Origin: Megaustenia siamemsis
Taxonomy: Eukaryota; Mollusca; Gastropoda; Stylommatophora; Ariophantidae
Direction: 5' to 3'
DNA length: 64,000 nucleotides
Assembly (NCBI GenBank): GCA_032433765.1
Contig: JAVIAB010000102.1
Span: 14,685,358 to 14,749,357, forward strand
Shown here: piece after piece, positions 37,870 through 47,617 of the stretch
How the letters are laid out: each line of letters opens with the position of its first letter
Numbering within the stretch: position 1 is the stretch's first letter
Made by a program: the position numbers and the translations under genes
The notes under the pieces: model-generated
Seen by the model: the letters and a program-made list of their open reading frames with translations, nothing else
Told to the model about the DNA's origin: nothing
Database searches by the model: none

Positions 37870-38249
37870 CACTGCAAACGAATTAAAATCCATAATTGCT
37901 CCACTGCCCAAGCCAGTGGAATCGTCCAAATTAAAACTCGTCTCATTGAAGATTCAAACAAAGAAAGGCAGCTGGAGTCCTCATCATAGGCTGCAGCACA
38001 CATAAAAAAACATAAGGCCAAGCGGCACCAAAGGTGAACGCAGCTGAACTGTCCTTCGTCTTGGGATATCATCATTCATCGTAAGCAAAGGAATATGAAA
38101 ATGCGATCTGGATGATAAATACAACTGACGGTGTGCACAGTGAACTAAAGTCAGTAGCAAGCTGGATTTGGAATAAGAGGAACCTGCAACAAGGATCACT
38201 TTTTCAGACTTGAGCCTCAATGGTTCTTGCCTGCTATCCGCCATATTGA
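37870..38249 (-). repeat. DR-5 dispersed repeat, third copy
   Basis: About 380 bp matching 57342-57722 in reverse orientation. Read on the minus strand it starts CAATATGGCGGATAGCAGGC, passes TTTGGTGCCGCTTGGCCTTA, AGCTGCCTTTCTTTGTTTG, AATTATGGATTTTAATTCG and ends TTTGCAGTGA. The 7-bp sequence CCGGTAT occurs at both edges (37863-37869 and 38250-38256), a candidate TSD. Both copies contain hydrophobic open stretches in shifting frames, so a decayed protein-coding origin is possible but unproven. Confidence 0.72.
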
Positions 38250-38256
38250 CCGGTAT

Positions 38257-38922
38257 TCCAATGATAAGTATATGATGAAAAGTACATATATTAATATTAA
38301 AGCTGGTTTAGAGTAAGGGAGAAAAAAAACTGAGAAATTGTATTTGTAGTAGCTTTGTACATATAGAACTGGGACAACCAGATGTTGGCTGTGATCCTGG
38401 TCTATTGCTCATAGACTCATCCACCCTTAAATCTTTCAGTACGGAAGGTTTTTATCAATTTAGTGGTAGAGATTTCAAAGACAATTTTAAAAAATGTTTT
38501 TAAATATCAATCTACATATTTATATTTACCTAACACGTAACATATTATACATGAATGTTTAGATAATTAAACAAGGAATTATATTTCACCAACACTAAGA
38601 TATAACAAGAATATGGTTTGATGACAGTTTACACTAATCAAACTGAGAGTGACGCACTGTGCTGCTAAACTTACGGAAAGAGTTAAAACAGATCAGATAC
38701 TAGATTTTTTGGGGAAAGTCGATCAGCTTATTGTGATACCTTCTACACCATCCTTAAACGTGCTGTATGAACAGCTTGACCTTATTCCCCATTGGAGGGA
38801 ATGTTTGACCTTATTCATGACGGATATTGTGGTGGGACTAAACATTGCTAATATTTTGACCAAGGGGATCTTTGACAGTTAATAAAGACCACACAAATTA
38901 AAATTGTAGTAATATACTTAAT
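38257..38922. other. Unique sequence, no feature recognised
   Basis: Contains a 77-codon plus-strand frame at 38649-38882 (MTHCAAKLTERVKTDQILDF) without a recognisable domain. No further support for a gene. Confidence 0.4.
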
Positions 38923-39003
38923 TATATATTAATAAGATATTACACGATATTTCCCTATACGCCACTTGGCGTGACGGGGGTACTTTACTTTATATATTAA
39001 TAA
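38923..39003 (+). mobile_element. Very short 5'-truncated SINE-1 copy with 13-bp TSD
   Basis: Only about 55 bp of SINE-1 are present (38936-38990), covering CCCTATACGCCACTTGGCGT and GACGGGGGTACTTTACTT, the 3' terminus. It is flanked by TATATATTAATAA at 38923-38935 and 38991-39003. The flanking repeat is AT-only, so chance is more likely than for other TSDs, but the fit to both element edges is exact. Confidence 0.75.
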
Positions 39004-39009
39004 TATATA

Positions 39010-39265
39010 TTATTAGAAGGTGGTTGCATGTTTGCCAAGTGATGAGAAGAGACAACAAGAGAATCTCAAAGCAAGCCCGCAAATGAGAACCAGAGGGTAA
39101 AAGAAAAAGAGACCGACCTAGAGAAGAGAAACACTAAAAAGAACATTGAGGTGAGAGGTAACAACAGCAAGCTTCAGCTCCCTAACTGAAATTGAACAAC
39201 TTACCCAGAAAGGAACATGATGAAAGAAACAATGTGGGCCTTGTGCTAGGTCTGATGCTTGATAA
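39010..39265 (+). mobile_element. Decayed LINE-d C-terminal remnant
   Basis: The plus strand reads WLHVCQVMRRDNKRISKQAR then EPEGKRKRDRPRE with stops between. This matches the layout GHxLR..(PEGKR.RGRPR.TWRR) of LINE pol C-termini such as the copy at 48718-49175. Frames are broken and no TSD is visible. Confidence 0.6.
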
Positions 39266-39334
39266 TCAAGATTGTCGGACACAAAGAGCCCAGAATTTCT
39301 GGCCCTATCAAGAACAATAAATAAAAATAAGCAC

Positions 39335-39662
39335 TAGTTGAAATGAAATGTGTTGGACAGGAAATAGCTTGAGATCAGTAGTGAAGAACTAAGAAAAAAG
39401 CTAGGAATAATTTTTACCAATAGATACATAAAGAAACAATAGATAAAATGGTTTGGTCTTGTGATGAGACATATATGTAAAAATATGACTCAACAAATCT
39501 TCAGCAAATGTGAGAACATCAGACCCAAGGGCAGACCTTGACAAAGAAGGATTTATGTAATATTAGAAACACTAGGAAACATAACAACAGCAGTGGCCAA
39601 CAAAATAGCAAAAGATAGATTTATTGAATATTAGAAATATTACAGCATCAACGGCCAACAGA
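39335..39662 (+). mobile_element. Decayed LINE-c C-terminal remnant
   Basis: The plus strand carries pieces homologous to LINE-c: EMKCVG near 39,340, a KKKARN.F-like stretch, WFGLVMRHICKNMTQQIFSK near 39,450-39,510, CENIRPKGRP and LETLGNITTAVANKIAKDR near 39,560-39,620. The NITTAVAN/NITASTANRRVK segment appears twice, suggesting a short duplication. Non-functional. Confidence 0.65.
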
Positions 39663-39679
39663 AGAGTTAAAAAAAAAAT

Positions 39680-39865
39680 CGATGGGTTCGATCAGCCTAT
39701 AATGGGTATCGGATTTTTTTCTGGGAAAGTAAAGCAGCACGGGCGTAATACCGACCACATTACCCCAAAAATCATGTGCCGAAGGTCTGTAAAATTTATG
39801 GTCACTAACACCATATTTCCTATACGCCATTTGGCGTGACAGGGGTACTTTACCTTTTTTTACTT
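39680..39865 (+). mobile_element. SINE-1 copy, 5'-truncated
   Basis: Carries the SINE-1 body without its tRNA head: AATGGGTATCGGATTTTTTT, GGGAAAGTAAAGCAGCACGG, GACCACATTACCCCAAAAAT, TATGGTCACTAACACCATAT and the 3' end GACAGGGGTACTTTACC followed by a T-rich tail. No TSD was found; it follows directly on LINE-c sequence. Confidence 0.85.
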
Positions 39866-40728
39866 TTTATTTGCTTAAATACAATATTTTGCTGTACCTT
39901 ATCAGTCAAAATGATAAAATGTTACTATTAATTCAAGGGTTATAATCGAGACTGACATTTTGGATAATTTGATTGCTACCTCTCCTGGTGTGATTCACAA
40001 CAAAGACTTATATATTGGCACTGCTGTTTAAGATTCAACTGAGGATTGTTCATACATTCCCTACTACCAATTGATCATGTTCACAATGCTTGTTACTTCC
40101 ACATTCCATATCTTCTCTCTACTTTTGCTTTGAGTGCTACATTCTTCATGTATAAACATCCCTTCAGAATTGTTGTGATGAAACTCTCATTTTCTTTATT
40201 TCAACTTGTCAGTCAAGAAATGGCACAAAAACAATAACTGGAGGAGAGAGAGAGAAAGGATAGAATAGACAGTAGTTTTCCTTCACCATCCAATATATGA
40301 TAGATTCAGCTACAATCAATGACATGGCATATTAGTCTCTGTACAGTTAACAAAACTGCACCCCCATGGTTTGGGTTACAACTTGTTTTTGACATGCTAA
40401 TTTGATTTCAGTGAAGGCTTCTCTACTTCTGCTTTGTCAACAATGGGTGCTCCACTTTCAACAGATCTACTTATCTGCTCTCATGCTTGCACAGTGTTTC
40501 TTTCACAATTACTGTTTCTTTTTTTTTAACAGACAAAAATGAACTTATGTGGGCTGTAAACGACAGCAGACGGTGAGTTTGAAACTTGAGACCATACATG
40601 AGACCAAACTTTTAGGTTGAACTTTAAGATGATCATTTGCGACATTACTGCAATTTTGTACTACATAATCTAGTTTTTTCAATTATTGCCCTAAATTAAC
40701 ATAATTATAATTACATCATAATATCTCA
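39866..40728. other. Unique AT-rich sequence, no feature recognised
   Basis: Spacer between SINE-1 and the intact RTE. It holds a (GA)n stretch near 40,240-40,255 and no recognisable gene. Confidence 0.45.
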
Positions 40729-40750
40729 GTTATTTGCGTTTTCATCATCA

Positions 40751-43700
40751 TCATTGAGTGCCGTCTCCGCAACGAAGGTTGGCTACCATGGAGCGCCATT
40801 TTGCTCTATCTCTTGCTTTGATGGTGCAGGTTGTCATCGGTTGATTTGTCCATCTTTTGATGTTACTCGTCCATGTTAATCTTGGTCTGCCTCTGCCTCT
40901 TTTACCTTGTATTTTCCCCTCCAGGATCACTTTCAGTAGGCTGTTGTGTCTTTTAACATGGCCTAAGAATCGCATTTGTCTTGTTCTAATTGTGTTCAGA
41001 AGTTCTCTTTTCATTTTTAGTTGTTTTAAGACTTTGTCATTTGTTTTCTTTTCCTTCCATCCAATTCTACCTATTCTTCTATATATCCACATTTCAAAGG
41101 CTTCAATTCTCTGTTCTGTTTTCTTGTCTAATGTCCATGTTTTAGCACCATATAGGAATATTGAGAAGATGTAACATTTTGCTATTCTTAGTTTTAGTTC
41201 TGGTGTTATTTGTTTTGATGTTAGTATGTCCTTCATGACATTAAAATTACTTTTTGCCATTCCTATTCTTTTGTTTATTTCAGTTGTACATTTTCCATCA
41301 CTGGTTATAGTATGTCCAAGGTAGTTATAGTTCTGAACTGTCTCAAGGTCTATTCCTTCAATTTTGATATCCACTTGTGGGTTTTGAGTATTTTCTTTGT
41401 TTATGATCATAGTTTTAGTCTTTTTGATATTCATATCTAGTCCATATTTTTTGCTTGTCGTGTTTATTTCATTAAGTAATTGTTGTAGGTCTTTAGGATT
41501 TTCTGCTAGTAGTACAGTATCGTCAGCATATCTTAGGTTATTGATTATCTTTCCATTAATTTGTAGGCCTGGCATCTCTATGATGTTTTTAAAGATTTGC
41601 TCAGTGTATAGATTGAACAAGCTTGGTGATAGGATGCATCCTTGTCTTACTCCTCTTTTTATAACAATGGGTGTAGAGAACTCTTTGTTATATTTTATTA
41701 TTGCTGTTTGCTCCCAGTATAGATTGCATATTAGTCGTATATCCATGTCATCTAGATGTATCTCTTTTAGGCATTCTATAAGTTGTTTGTGGTGTACTCT
41801 ATCAAAAGCTTTGGTGTAGTCTATGAAGCAGGCATATATTGGTTTGTTTACTTCTGTGTATTTTTCGATTAATGTTCTCATGCAGAATATGGCTTCTTTT
41901 GTCCCGCTATTTTTCCTAAATCCAAATTGCTGCTCATCTAATTCAGTATTGATTTTATTCTGAATCCTTCCTTGTATAACTTTTAGCAAGATTTTTGTAA
42001 CATGGCTCATTAGGCTTATTGTTCTAAAGTCACTGCATTCAACTGCACCATTCTTTTTAGGCAATGCAATGAAAGTTGATGTTTTTAGTTCATTTGGTAT
42101 GTATCCTGTGTGGTATATGTCGTTGCATATGTCTGTAATCACTTCAATGCCAAAATCTTCAAGTGCCTGTATCATCTCTATCTGTATGCTTTCAGGTCCT
42201 GCTGCTTTTCCCCTTTTCATTGTTTTTATAGCTTTTTCCACCTCAGATTTTAAGATTTTATAGCCTGATGTACATTTTATAACTGGTTTCTTGTCCCTTT
42301 GATCATGAAATAGTTCTGTTATATATTCCTGCCATCTATCTATGATATCCTTATTGTCTGTTAGCATTTTTCCTTTTTTGTCTGCAATGCATCCACCTTC
42401 TGTGGCTTTTTTATTTTTATTAGTCATTCTCTTTATTTCTGTGTGCATTCCTCTTAGGTCTTGTTTGCTTTCCATAGTTTCTATTTCTCTACATTTTTGG
42501 CTGAGCCAGTCTTCTTTTGCCTTTTTGCACATTTTGCGTATCTCATTATCTATTTTATTGTATTGGGCAGTGTTCTTCGCTTGTCTCCTTTCTTCCATTT
42601 TTTCTAAGATGGTGTTAGTTATCCATTTTTGTTTTTTGTTCTTTTCTCTTTTGGGTAAGGTGTCGCAGGCTTTTTGTATGCTTTTCTTTATGCATTGCCA
42701 TTTGGTTGTTACTTTTTCATCAGGATTTTCTCTTCTGTATTGTTCAATTCCTTCCTCTAGCAGCTTCTGGTATGTGTTCTTTACTTGTATTGTATAGGTA
42801 TCTTTAATATCTTTTTGATTTAAAGCTGTTATGTCGAGTGGGTTTGTTGATGAATCAGATTTTTGCTTGTTTCTCTTTAGTTTGATTTTCATTTTAATCA
42901 TTACAGGATTGTGATCAGAATTAATATCTGCTCCTGGGTAGGTTTTGGCTTTCTTTACGCTGTTACGGAACCTTTCTTTTATCATTATGTAATCTATTTG
43001 ATTCCTCTTCCTATCTCCAGGGCTTTTCCATGTGTATAGTTTCCTTTTCTCTTGCTCAAAGTAGGTGTTACATATTATCAGCCTGTTTTCTTCACAGAAT
43101 TGTATTAATCTTTCTCCTCTGTCATTTCTTTTTCCTAAACCATGATTTCCTATAATTGTCTTATATCTACCTTTTCCTACTTTAGCGTTCATGTCACCCA
43201 TTACAATCAAGATGTCTGAAGATTTCACTTGCTTCATAACTTTATTTAGGTCTTCATAGTATGCCTCTATTTGTTCATCTGTGTAGTCTTGAGTAGGTGC
43301 ATATGTCTGTATTATTGCTATGTCGAATGGTTTTGCTTTCAACTTGAGTAGTATAATCCTATCACTGTATGTCCAGTGGGTACTTATATATTTTTGTAGC
43401 TCTCTTTTTATCAGTATTCCTACCCCCCTTTGATGTTCTGTTGTGTTTCCTGAGTATATAAATGTATATTTTTCGTCTTCAATGTACCCACATTCCTTCC
43501 ATCTAGTCTCTGATATGCCTAAAATATCTATATTTATTCGTTCTGCTTCTTGAATTAGATTTTCCAATTTCCCTTGTTGATATAGAGTCCTAACATTCCA
43601 AGTACTTATTTTAAGATCTTTCCTCCGACATAAGTTCGAATTTCTCCGACTCTCCATGGCTTCCTCTGGACTGGTACGTGATGAGGCTCCAATCTCTTTC

Positions 43701-43813
43701 ACGGTGGTCAGCCATGTTCGTCTTTCGTGTTCTGAACATGCCTCTTGTGTACCACACACTTTGCTGTTTTCGCTTTCTGGGCCGTTGATCATTCTTGATT
43801 CCTCCGCCTCCAT
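40751..43813 (-). CDS. RTE-clade LINE pol: APE-like endonuclease and reverse transcriptase (1,020 aa)
   Basis: Would nick the genomic target and copy the element RNA there (target-primed reverse transcription), acting as a ribonucleoprotein in the nucleus. Endonuclease (about 66-305): STWNVRTL with Asn73, SETRW with Glu102, YAPT (171-174), GDMNAKVG with Asp207 and Asn209, and SDHNPV with Asp300/His301, the expected APE catalytic set. Reverse transcriptase (about 515-800): IDYTKAFD with Asp665, GVRQGCILSP (721-730), YADD (762-765). The C-terminus has a thumb-like region (YLGHTITSDG, LYGAKTWTL), FLGHVKR (949-955) and basic GRGRPRLTW (973-981). Length is normal for RTE. All catalytic positions I can check are intact. 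The start is the first ATG of the frame; the N-terminal 60 residues show no domain, so it could lie slightly elsewhere. The TGA stop is the first triplet of the tail. A BovB-like relationship rests on motif resemblance. Confidence 0.95.
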   Translation of the reverse strand: MEAEESRMINGPESENSKVCGTQEACSEHERRTWLTTVKEIGASSRTSPEEAMESRRNSNLCRRKDLKISTWNVRTLYQQGKLENLIQEAERINIDILGISETRWKECGYIEDEKYTFIYSGNTTEHQRGVGILIKRELQKYISTHWTYSDRIILLKLKAKPFDIAIIQTYAPTQDYTDEQIEAYYEDLNKVMKQVKSSDILIVMGDMNAKVGKGRYKTIIGNHGLGKRNDRGERLIQFCEENRLIICNTYFEQEKRKLYTWKSPGDRKRNQIDYIMIKERFRNSVKKAKTYPGADINSDHNPVMIKMKIKLKRNKQKSDSSTNPLDITALNQKDIKDTYTIQVKNTYQKLLEEGIEQYRRENPDEKVTTKWQCIKKSIQKACDTLPKREKNKKQKWITNTILEKMEERRQAKNTAQYNKIDNEIRKMCKKAKEDWLSQKCREIETMESKQDLRGMHTEIKRMTNKNKKATEGGCIADKKGKMLTDNKDIIDRWQEYITELFHDQRDKKPVIKCTSGYKILKSEVEKAIKTMKRGKAAGPESIQIEMIQALEDFGIEVITDICNDIYHTGYIPNELKTSTFIALPKKNGAVECSDFRTISLMSHVTKILLKVIQGRIQNKINTELDEQQFGFRKNSGTKEAIFCMRTLIEKYTEVNKPIYACFIDYTKAFDRVHHKQLIECLKEIHLDDMDIRLICNLYWEQTAIIKYNKEFSTPIVIKRGVRQGCILSPSLFNLYTEQIFKNIIEMPGLQINGKIINNLRYADDTVLLAENPKDLQQLLNEINTTSKKYGLDMNIKKTKTMIINKENTQNPQVDIKIEGIDLETVQNYNYLGHTITSDGKCTTEINKRIGMAKSNFNVMKDILTSKQITPELKLRIAKCYIFSIFLYGAKTWTLDKKTEQRIEAFEMWIYRRIGRIGWKEKKTNDKVLKQLKMKRELLNTIRTRQMRFLGHVKRHNSLLKVILEGKIQGKRGRGRPRLTWTSNIKRWTNQPMTTCTIKARDRAKWRSMVANLRCGDGTQ

Positions 43814-44119
43814 CCACCGTCACAGACTTTTCACATAAGGGTTGAACATACCCGTTTTTCCGTTGACATTTTTGTCAAACCATGTGCTTGCCTATCGAAC
43901 CGCGAACACACAACACAAAGAAGAATAAATCATATTCCACTTAAATATCGGCAATCACAGTCCATCCCCACGTTAGAAGTAAAACATACACCAAACGGGA
44001 GAATAGCAACACATAATTTCACAACTAGACTGTCGCGTAAATCATTTAAATATATCAGCAAGAGCCGAATTATAAAAATCGACTACACGAAGCCGCCATG
44101 ACACCGGAAGTCATTTTAG
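43814..44119 (-). promoter_or_regulatory. RTE-a 5' leader with YY1-like and ETS-like motifs
   Basis: The non-coding 5' region of RTE-a is richer in GC and CpG than the flanks. Within the first 30 bases, at 44092-44111 on the plus strand, it contains GCCGCCATG (YY1-like, CATGGCGGC on the element strand) and CCGGAAGT (ETS-like, ACTTCCGG). LINEs use internal promoters at their 5' end, and human L1 carries a YY1 site at the same relative place. A promoter role here is inference from position and motif. Confidence 0.5.
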
Positions 44120-44126
44120 GTTATTT

Positions 44127-45476
44127 AAAAAAAACATGGTTTTGCTGTTAATTAGATTCTCTTACAGTTTTGTTCATATTTGTTTTATATATAAAGGCTC
44201 TGTACAGTGATTATTACAGTCAATAGATTCTTCTCCACATCTTATTTATAATATTTTGATATAAAAATAGAACATCATCTGAATTGTTGTTCTTTTGTTG
44301 CCATGGAAGTAATTGTTGAAATGGCCTACATAGTTCTCATACACATTGCAAGGTCCATAGATGCTGTTGTACAGTTGTAGTAGGTTTGATCTCCATAGAC
44401 ATTCAAGCCTATTTATTAGTAACGGCTTGAATTATTTGAACTATATCACGGCTATACTAGGGTATACTGTGGCTGGTTGTACACTGACGTTTAACTCATT
44501 GAGCCAGAATATGATTGTCTTATGTATTCTGATAAAATATTAGAGGAGTCGTGACCTCCATTGCCTCTTCTGAACATCCGCCGCTGGCTGTAGAGTGAAG
44601 GAGGTTCAGTGAAGCCATGTATTATGTAGAAAGTTTGAATTGATGAGATTTTTGTCAACAACTGATTTGACATGTAACCTTCTACCCGCTCCAGCATATA
44701 TACTTTTGTCAGTAACAGAGGTTCTAATTGCCTTATTAGCCATCTACAACAGCTCATTACGCTAAAATACTGGACTCTAGGACAGGACTTACTTGCCTCA
44801 AAATCACACTCAAGACTTGATCATAGAAAAGTTACTGGACAAAGTAGGAGCAAAGATAGAGAGAAAGGAGAATGGAGTGTAGGTGGATGAACAGAGTAGT
44901 GTTTGTTTGTTTGAAGCAAACCCTCAATTTTTGTTTATTGAACAATGGTGATTTATTTATTTTACATTTGGAATGTTTTCTTAATTTGGTGGCTTGTTGT
45001 GTCTGGAAGCTTTCATTTGATTTGTTCATGCTGTAACCACCTTCTATTGCCTCTTGTGTGGTGTACTAGAGGACACACATGGTAATGTAACAGTTATGCT
45101 TGCATGATTGTTGTGTCTGCTTTCCTTGATTTTGACATTCGGTGTTTACTTTGACAGCTTTAACAAGAAATTGAGAACATTTCTCACTAGTGTACACCCT
45201 TAAAGAATGTTTCATTTTATTGCAAATGTTTTCTTTTTAATCATTTAAGTTTCATCTTGTATAGGTGTATATTTTTTATAGATTATTTTTAAATAAAGAT
45301 GATTATTTTTATGATTAATTTTTTAAATGTTAAAATTGTTGCCTTTGTTTTTATTCATTTCTTAAGATATTGCTTCTTATTATGCCCAGGGTTATCTGCA
45401 TATAAAATATTTCATATTTAAGTTTCATTGATTTTGAGATATGACTTGGGCATGCTGCATCTTTTTCATGTGTTCA
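44127..45476. other. Unique AT-rich sequence, no feature recognised
   Basis: About 1.35 kb of non-repetitive DNA. Open frames of 60-88 codons show no recognisable domain. Nothing supported. Confidence 0.4.
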
Positions 45477-46446
45477 CCATCACATCATTTTTTTTTTTTT
45501 TCATGTGCTCACCTCATGTATTTTTTGCTATGTGTTCACTGTTACTTCATTTTTTTTTCATTTCTCTGTGTGTTCACTGTTACTTCATTTTTTTTCATTT
45601 CTCTGTGTGTTCACTGTTAGTTCATTTTTTTTTCATTTCTCTGTGTGTTCACTGTTACTTCATTTTTTTTCATTTCTCTGTGTGTTCACTGTTACTTCAT
45701 TTTTTTCATTTCTCTGTGTGTTCACTGTTACTTCATTTTTTTCATTTCTCTGTGTGTTCACTGTTACTTCATTTTTTTCATTTCTCTGCGTGTTCGCTGT
45801 CACTTCAATTTTTTTTCATTTCTCTGTGTGTTCACTGTTACTTCATTTTTTTTTCATTTCTCTGTGTGTTCACTGTTACTTCATTTTTTTCATTTCTCTG
45901 TGTGTTCACTGTTACTTCATTTTTTTTTCATTTCTCTGTGTGTTCACTGTTACTTCATTTTTTTCATTTCTCTGCGTGTTCGCTGTCACTTCAATTTTTT
46001 TCATTTCTCTGTGTGTTCACTGTTACTTCATTTTTTTTTCATTTCTCTGTGTGGTCACTGTTACTTCATTTCTCATGTGTTCACTGTTACTTCATTTCTC
46101 TGCGTGTTCGCTGTCACTTCATTTTTTTTTTCATTTCTCTGTGTGTTCACTGTTACTTCATTTTTTTTCATTTCTCTGCGTGTTCGCTGTTACTTCATTT
46201 TTTTTTCATTTCTCTGCGTGTTCGCTGTCACTTCATTTTTTTTTCATTTCTCTGTGTGTTCACTGTTACTTCATTTTTTTTTCATTTCTCTGTGTGTTCA
46301 CTGTCACTTCATTTTTTTTTCATTTCTCTGTGTGTTCACTGTTACTTCATTTTTTTTTCATTTCTCGGTGTGTTCACTGTTACTTCATTTCTCATGTGTT
46401 CACTGTTACTTAATTTTTCATGTGTTCACTGTTACTTCATGTTTCT
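45477..46446. repeat. Pyrimidine-rich minisatellite, unit about 36-39 bp, about 25 copies
   Basis: Array of TTCATTTCTCTGTGTGTTCA then CTGTTACTTCATTTTTTTT. Unit length varies with the T-run (6-9 T). Two monomer forms occur, GTGTGTTCACTGTTAC and GCGTGTTCGCTGTCAC. The plus strand is almost free of purine-rich stops, so all three plus frames are open for 280-373 codons at once. This is why none of them is called a gene. The strong strand asymmetry could favour triplex or slipped structures. Confidence 0.93.
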
Positions 46447-47061
46447 TGTGTTCACCTCACATAGAATCTTTATTCACTTGTTTATGATCACATTCTGTTT
46501 CTATGTTTCTCGAACCAGAACTTTTTACTTGTCAAGTCTTCCGTGCTGATAAAAACATCATGTTTTCCTCACCCACTGCCTGATCAGCACAGAGCTCGGT
46601 TAGACCTGGAGTTCACGTTCTTTAGAGATGTTCTTCCACTCAACATATGAGCAATGCTTCCATTTCAGAATGAGTTGTCATCTCTTGTGCTCTCTTCTTT
46701 GTCCTCTTGTGCCTTACAATAAGAGCACTCAGAAATGTTCAAGACAGAGTGTCTGGGTTTGCTTCATACTTGGCTCATTCTGTGTTCTGGAGGTGTCCCT
46801 TTAAATTTGGAAACTTATTTTTTTGTATTGTACATACAATTAACTGCTTGCTCATTTCAGTGTTATTTGATATTGTTTTAACGCTGTTATTGATTCTATT
46901 AACATGAATAAATGTATCTGATGAAACTCTGAGGGAAGTTAAGCATTAATATGAGGATACAGGTATTTTAACAAACAATCTAGATACATGTTCACCCAAC
47001 AGTGAAACAGTAGAAGTAGGTGTTCCAGGATGAATTTCTTCTTTGTTCACGTAACGTGGTA
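46447..47061. other. Unique sequence, no feature recognised
   Basis: Non-repetitive spacer with no recognisable coding or RNA feature. Confidence 0.4.
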
Positions 47062-47343
47062 TGTTTCAGTGTATAAAAAAAGTAAAGAACCCCCATCACA
47101 CCAAGTGGTGTATAGGGAATATGGTGTTAGTGACCATAAATTTTACAGACCTTCAGCACATGATTTTTGGGGTAATGTGGTCGGTATTACGCCCGTGCCG
47201 CTTTACTTTCCCAGAAAAAATCCTGTACCCATTTAGGGCTGGGTGAACCCGGAAGCCGTCAGTTGGGATTGAACCCTACCCTTTCTCCTTTGTTGTCCGG
47301 TTCACTAACCACTGAGCTATCGTGGCTCCCTGTTTCAGTGTAT
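47062..47343 (-). mobile_element. SINE-1 full-length copy with 13-bp TSD
   Basis: Body 47075-47330 on the minus strand. The element starts GGGAGCCACGATAGCTCAGT, a tRNA-like head with A box TAGCTCAGTGGTTAGTGAAC and B box AGGGTTCAATCCC, so an RNA polymerase III internal promoter is present. It continues with GGGTTCACCCAGCC, AAAGTAAAGCGGCACGGGCG, TAATACCGACCACATTACCC, ATTTATGGTCACTAACACCA and ends near GGGTTCTTTACTTTTTTT. The exact 13-bp TSD is TGTTTCAGTGTAT at 47062-47074 and 47331-47343. Confidence 0.93.
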
Positions 47344-47617
47344 CTTTCATACATTTGTTTAGGGTGGCTTCCCCAGAGACTATACTTGAACCTACAGTCA
47401 GCAGTGTGCCTCGCCTACAAAATAAAGATATATTTGAGAGCTCTGCCAGATAAGTTCTCTACCTGTGTCAAGAATGCAATGATCCTATTCCAAAGATGAG
47501 ACAGAAAAAAACATCATTGATGAGCTGTTATGATATTTGTGCTTATGTCATTGATGAGTTGTTATATCTGTGTTTATCTCATTACACTCTATTTGACAGC
47601 ACAGGTGATTGCAAACT
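47344..47617. other. Unique spacer, no feature recognised
   Basis: Short unique DNA between a SINE-1 copy and an RTE fragment; nothing recognised. Confidence 0.35.

Larger units (their letters stand above)
40729..44126 (-). mobile_element. RTE-a: apparently complete RTE-clade LINE
   Basis: A non-LTR retrotransposon about 3.4 kb long on the minus strand: a 5' leader of about 300 bp, one continuous ORF (40751-43813) and a 3' end consisting of a (TGA)4 run. A single ORF with endonuclease then reverse transcriptase, almost no 3' UTR and a TGA-microsatellite tail are characteristic of the RTE clade (BovB relatives). A 7-bp repeat GTTATTT at 40729-40735 and 44120-44126 is a candidate TSD. It is short and AT-rich, so the ends are approximate. 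No frameshift or stop is seen in the ORF. Of all LINE copies in the window it is the only one not 5'-truncated. Confidence 0.9.

Noticed and set aside
38649..38882. 77-codon hypothetical protein
   Set aside because: A short single frame in AT-rich DNA with no recognisable motif; length is compatible with chance.
40857..42797. Plus-strand open frames of 64-151 codons across the RTE-a region
   Set aside because: Antisense shadows of the 1,020-codon minus-strand pol ORF.
45428..46549. Possible membrane protein (FHFSVCSLLLHFF repeats)
   Set aside because: All three plus frames are open because the strand is pyrimidine-rich; hydrophobicity follows from T-rich codons.
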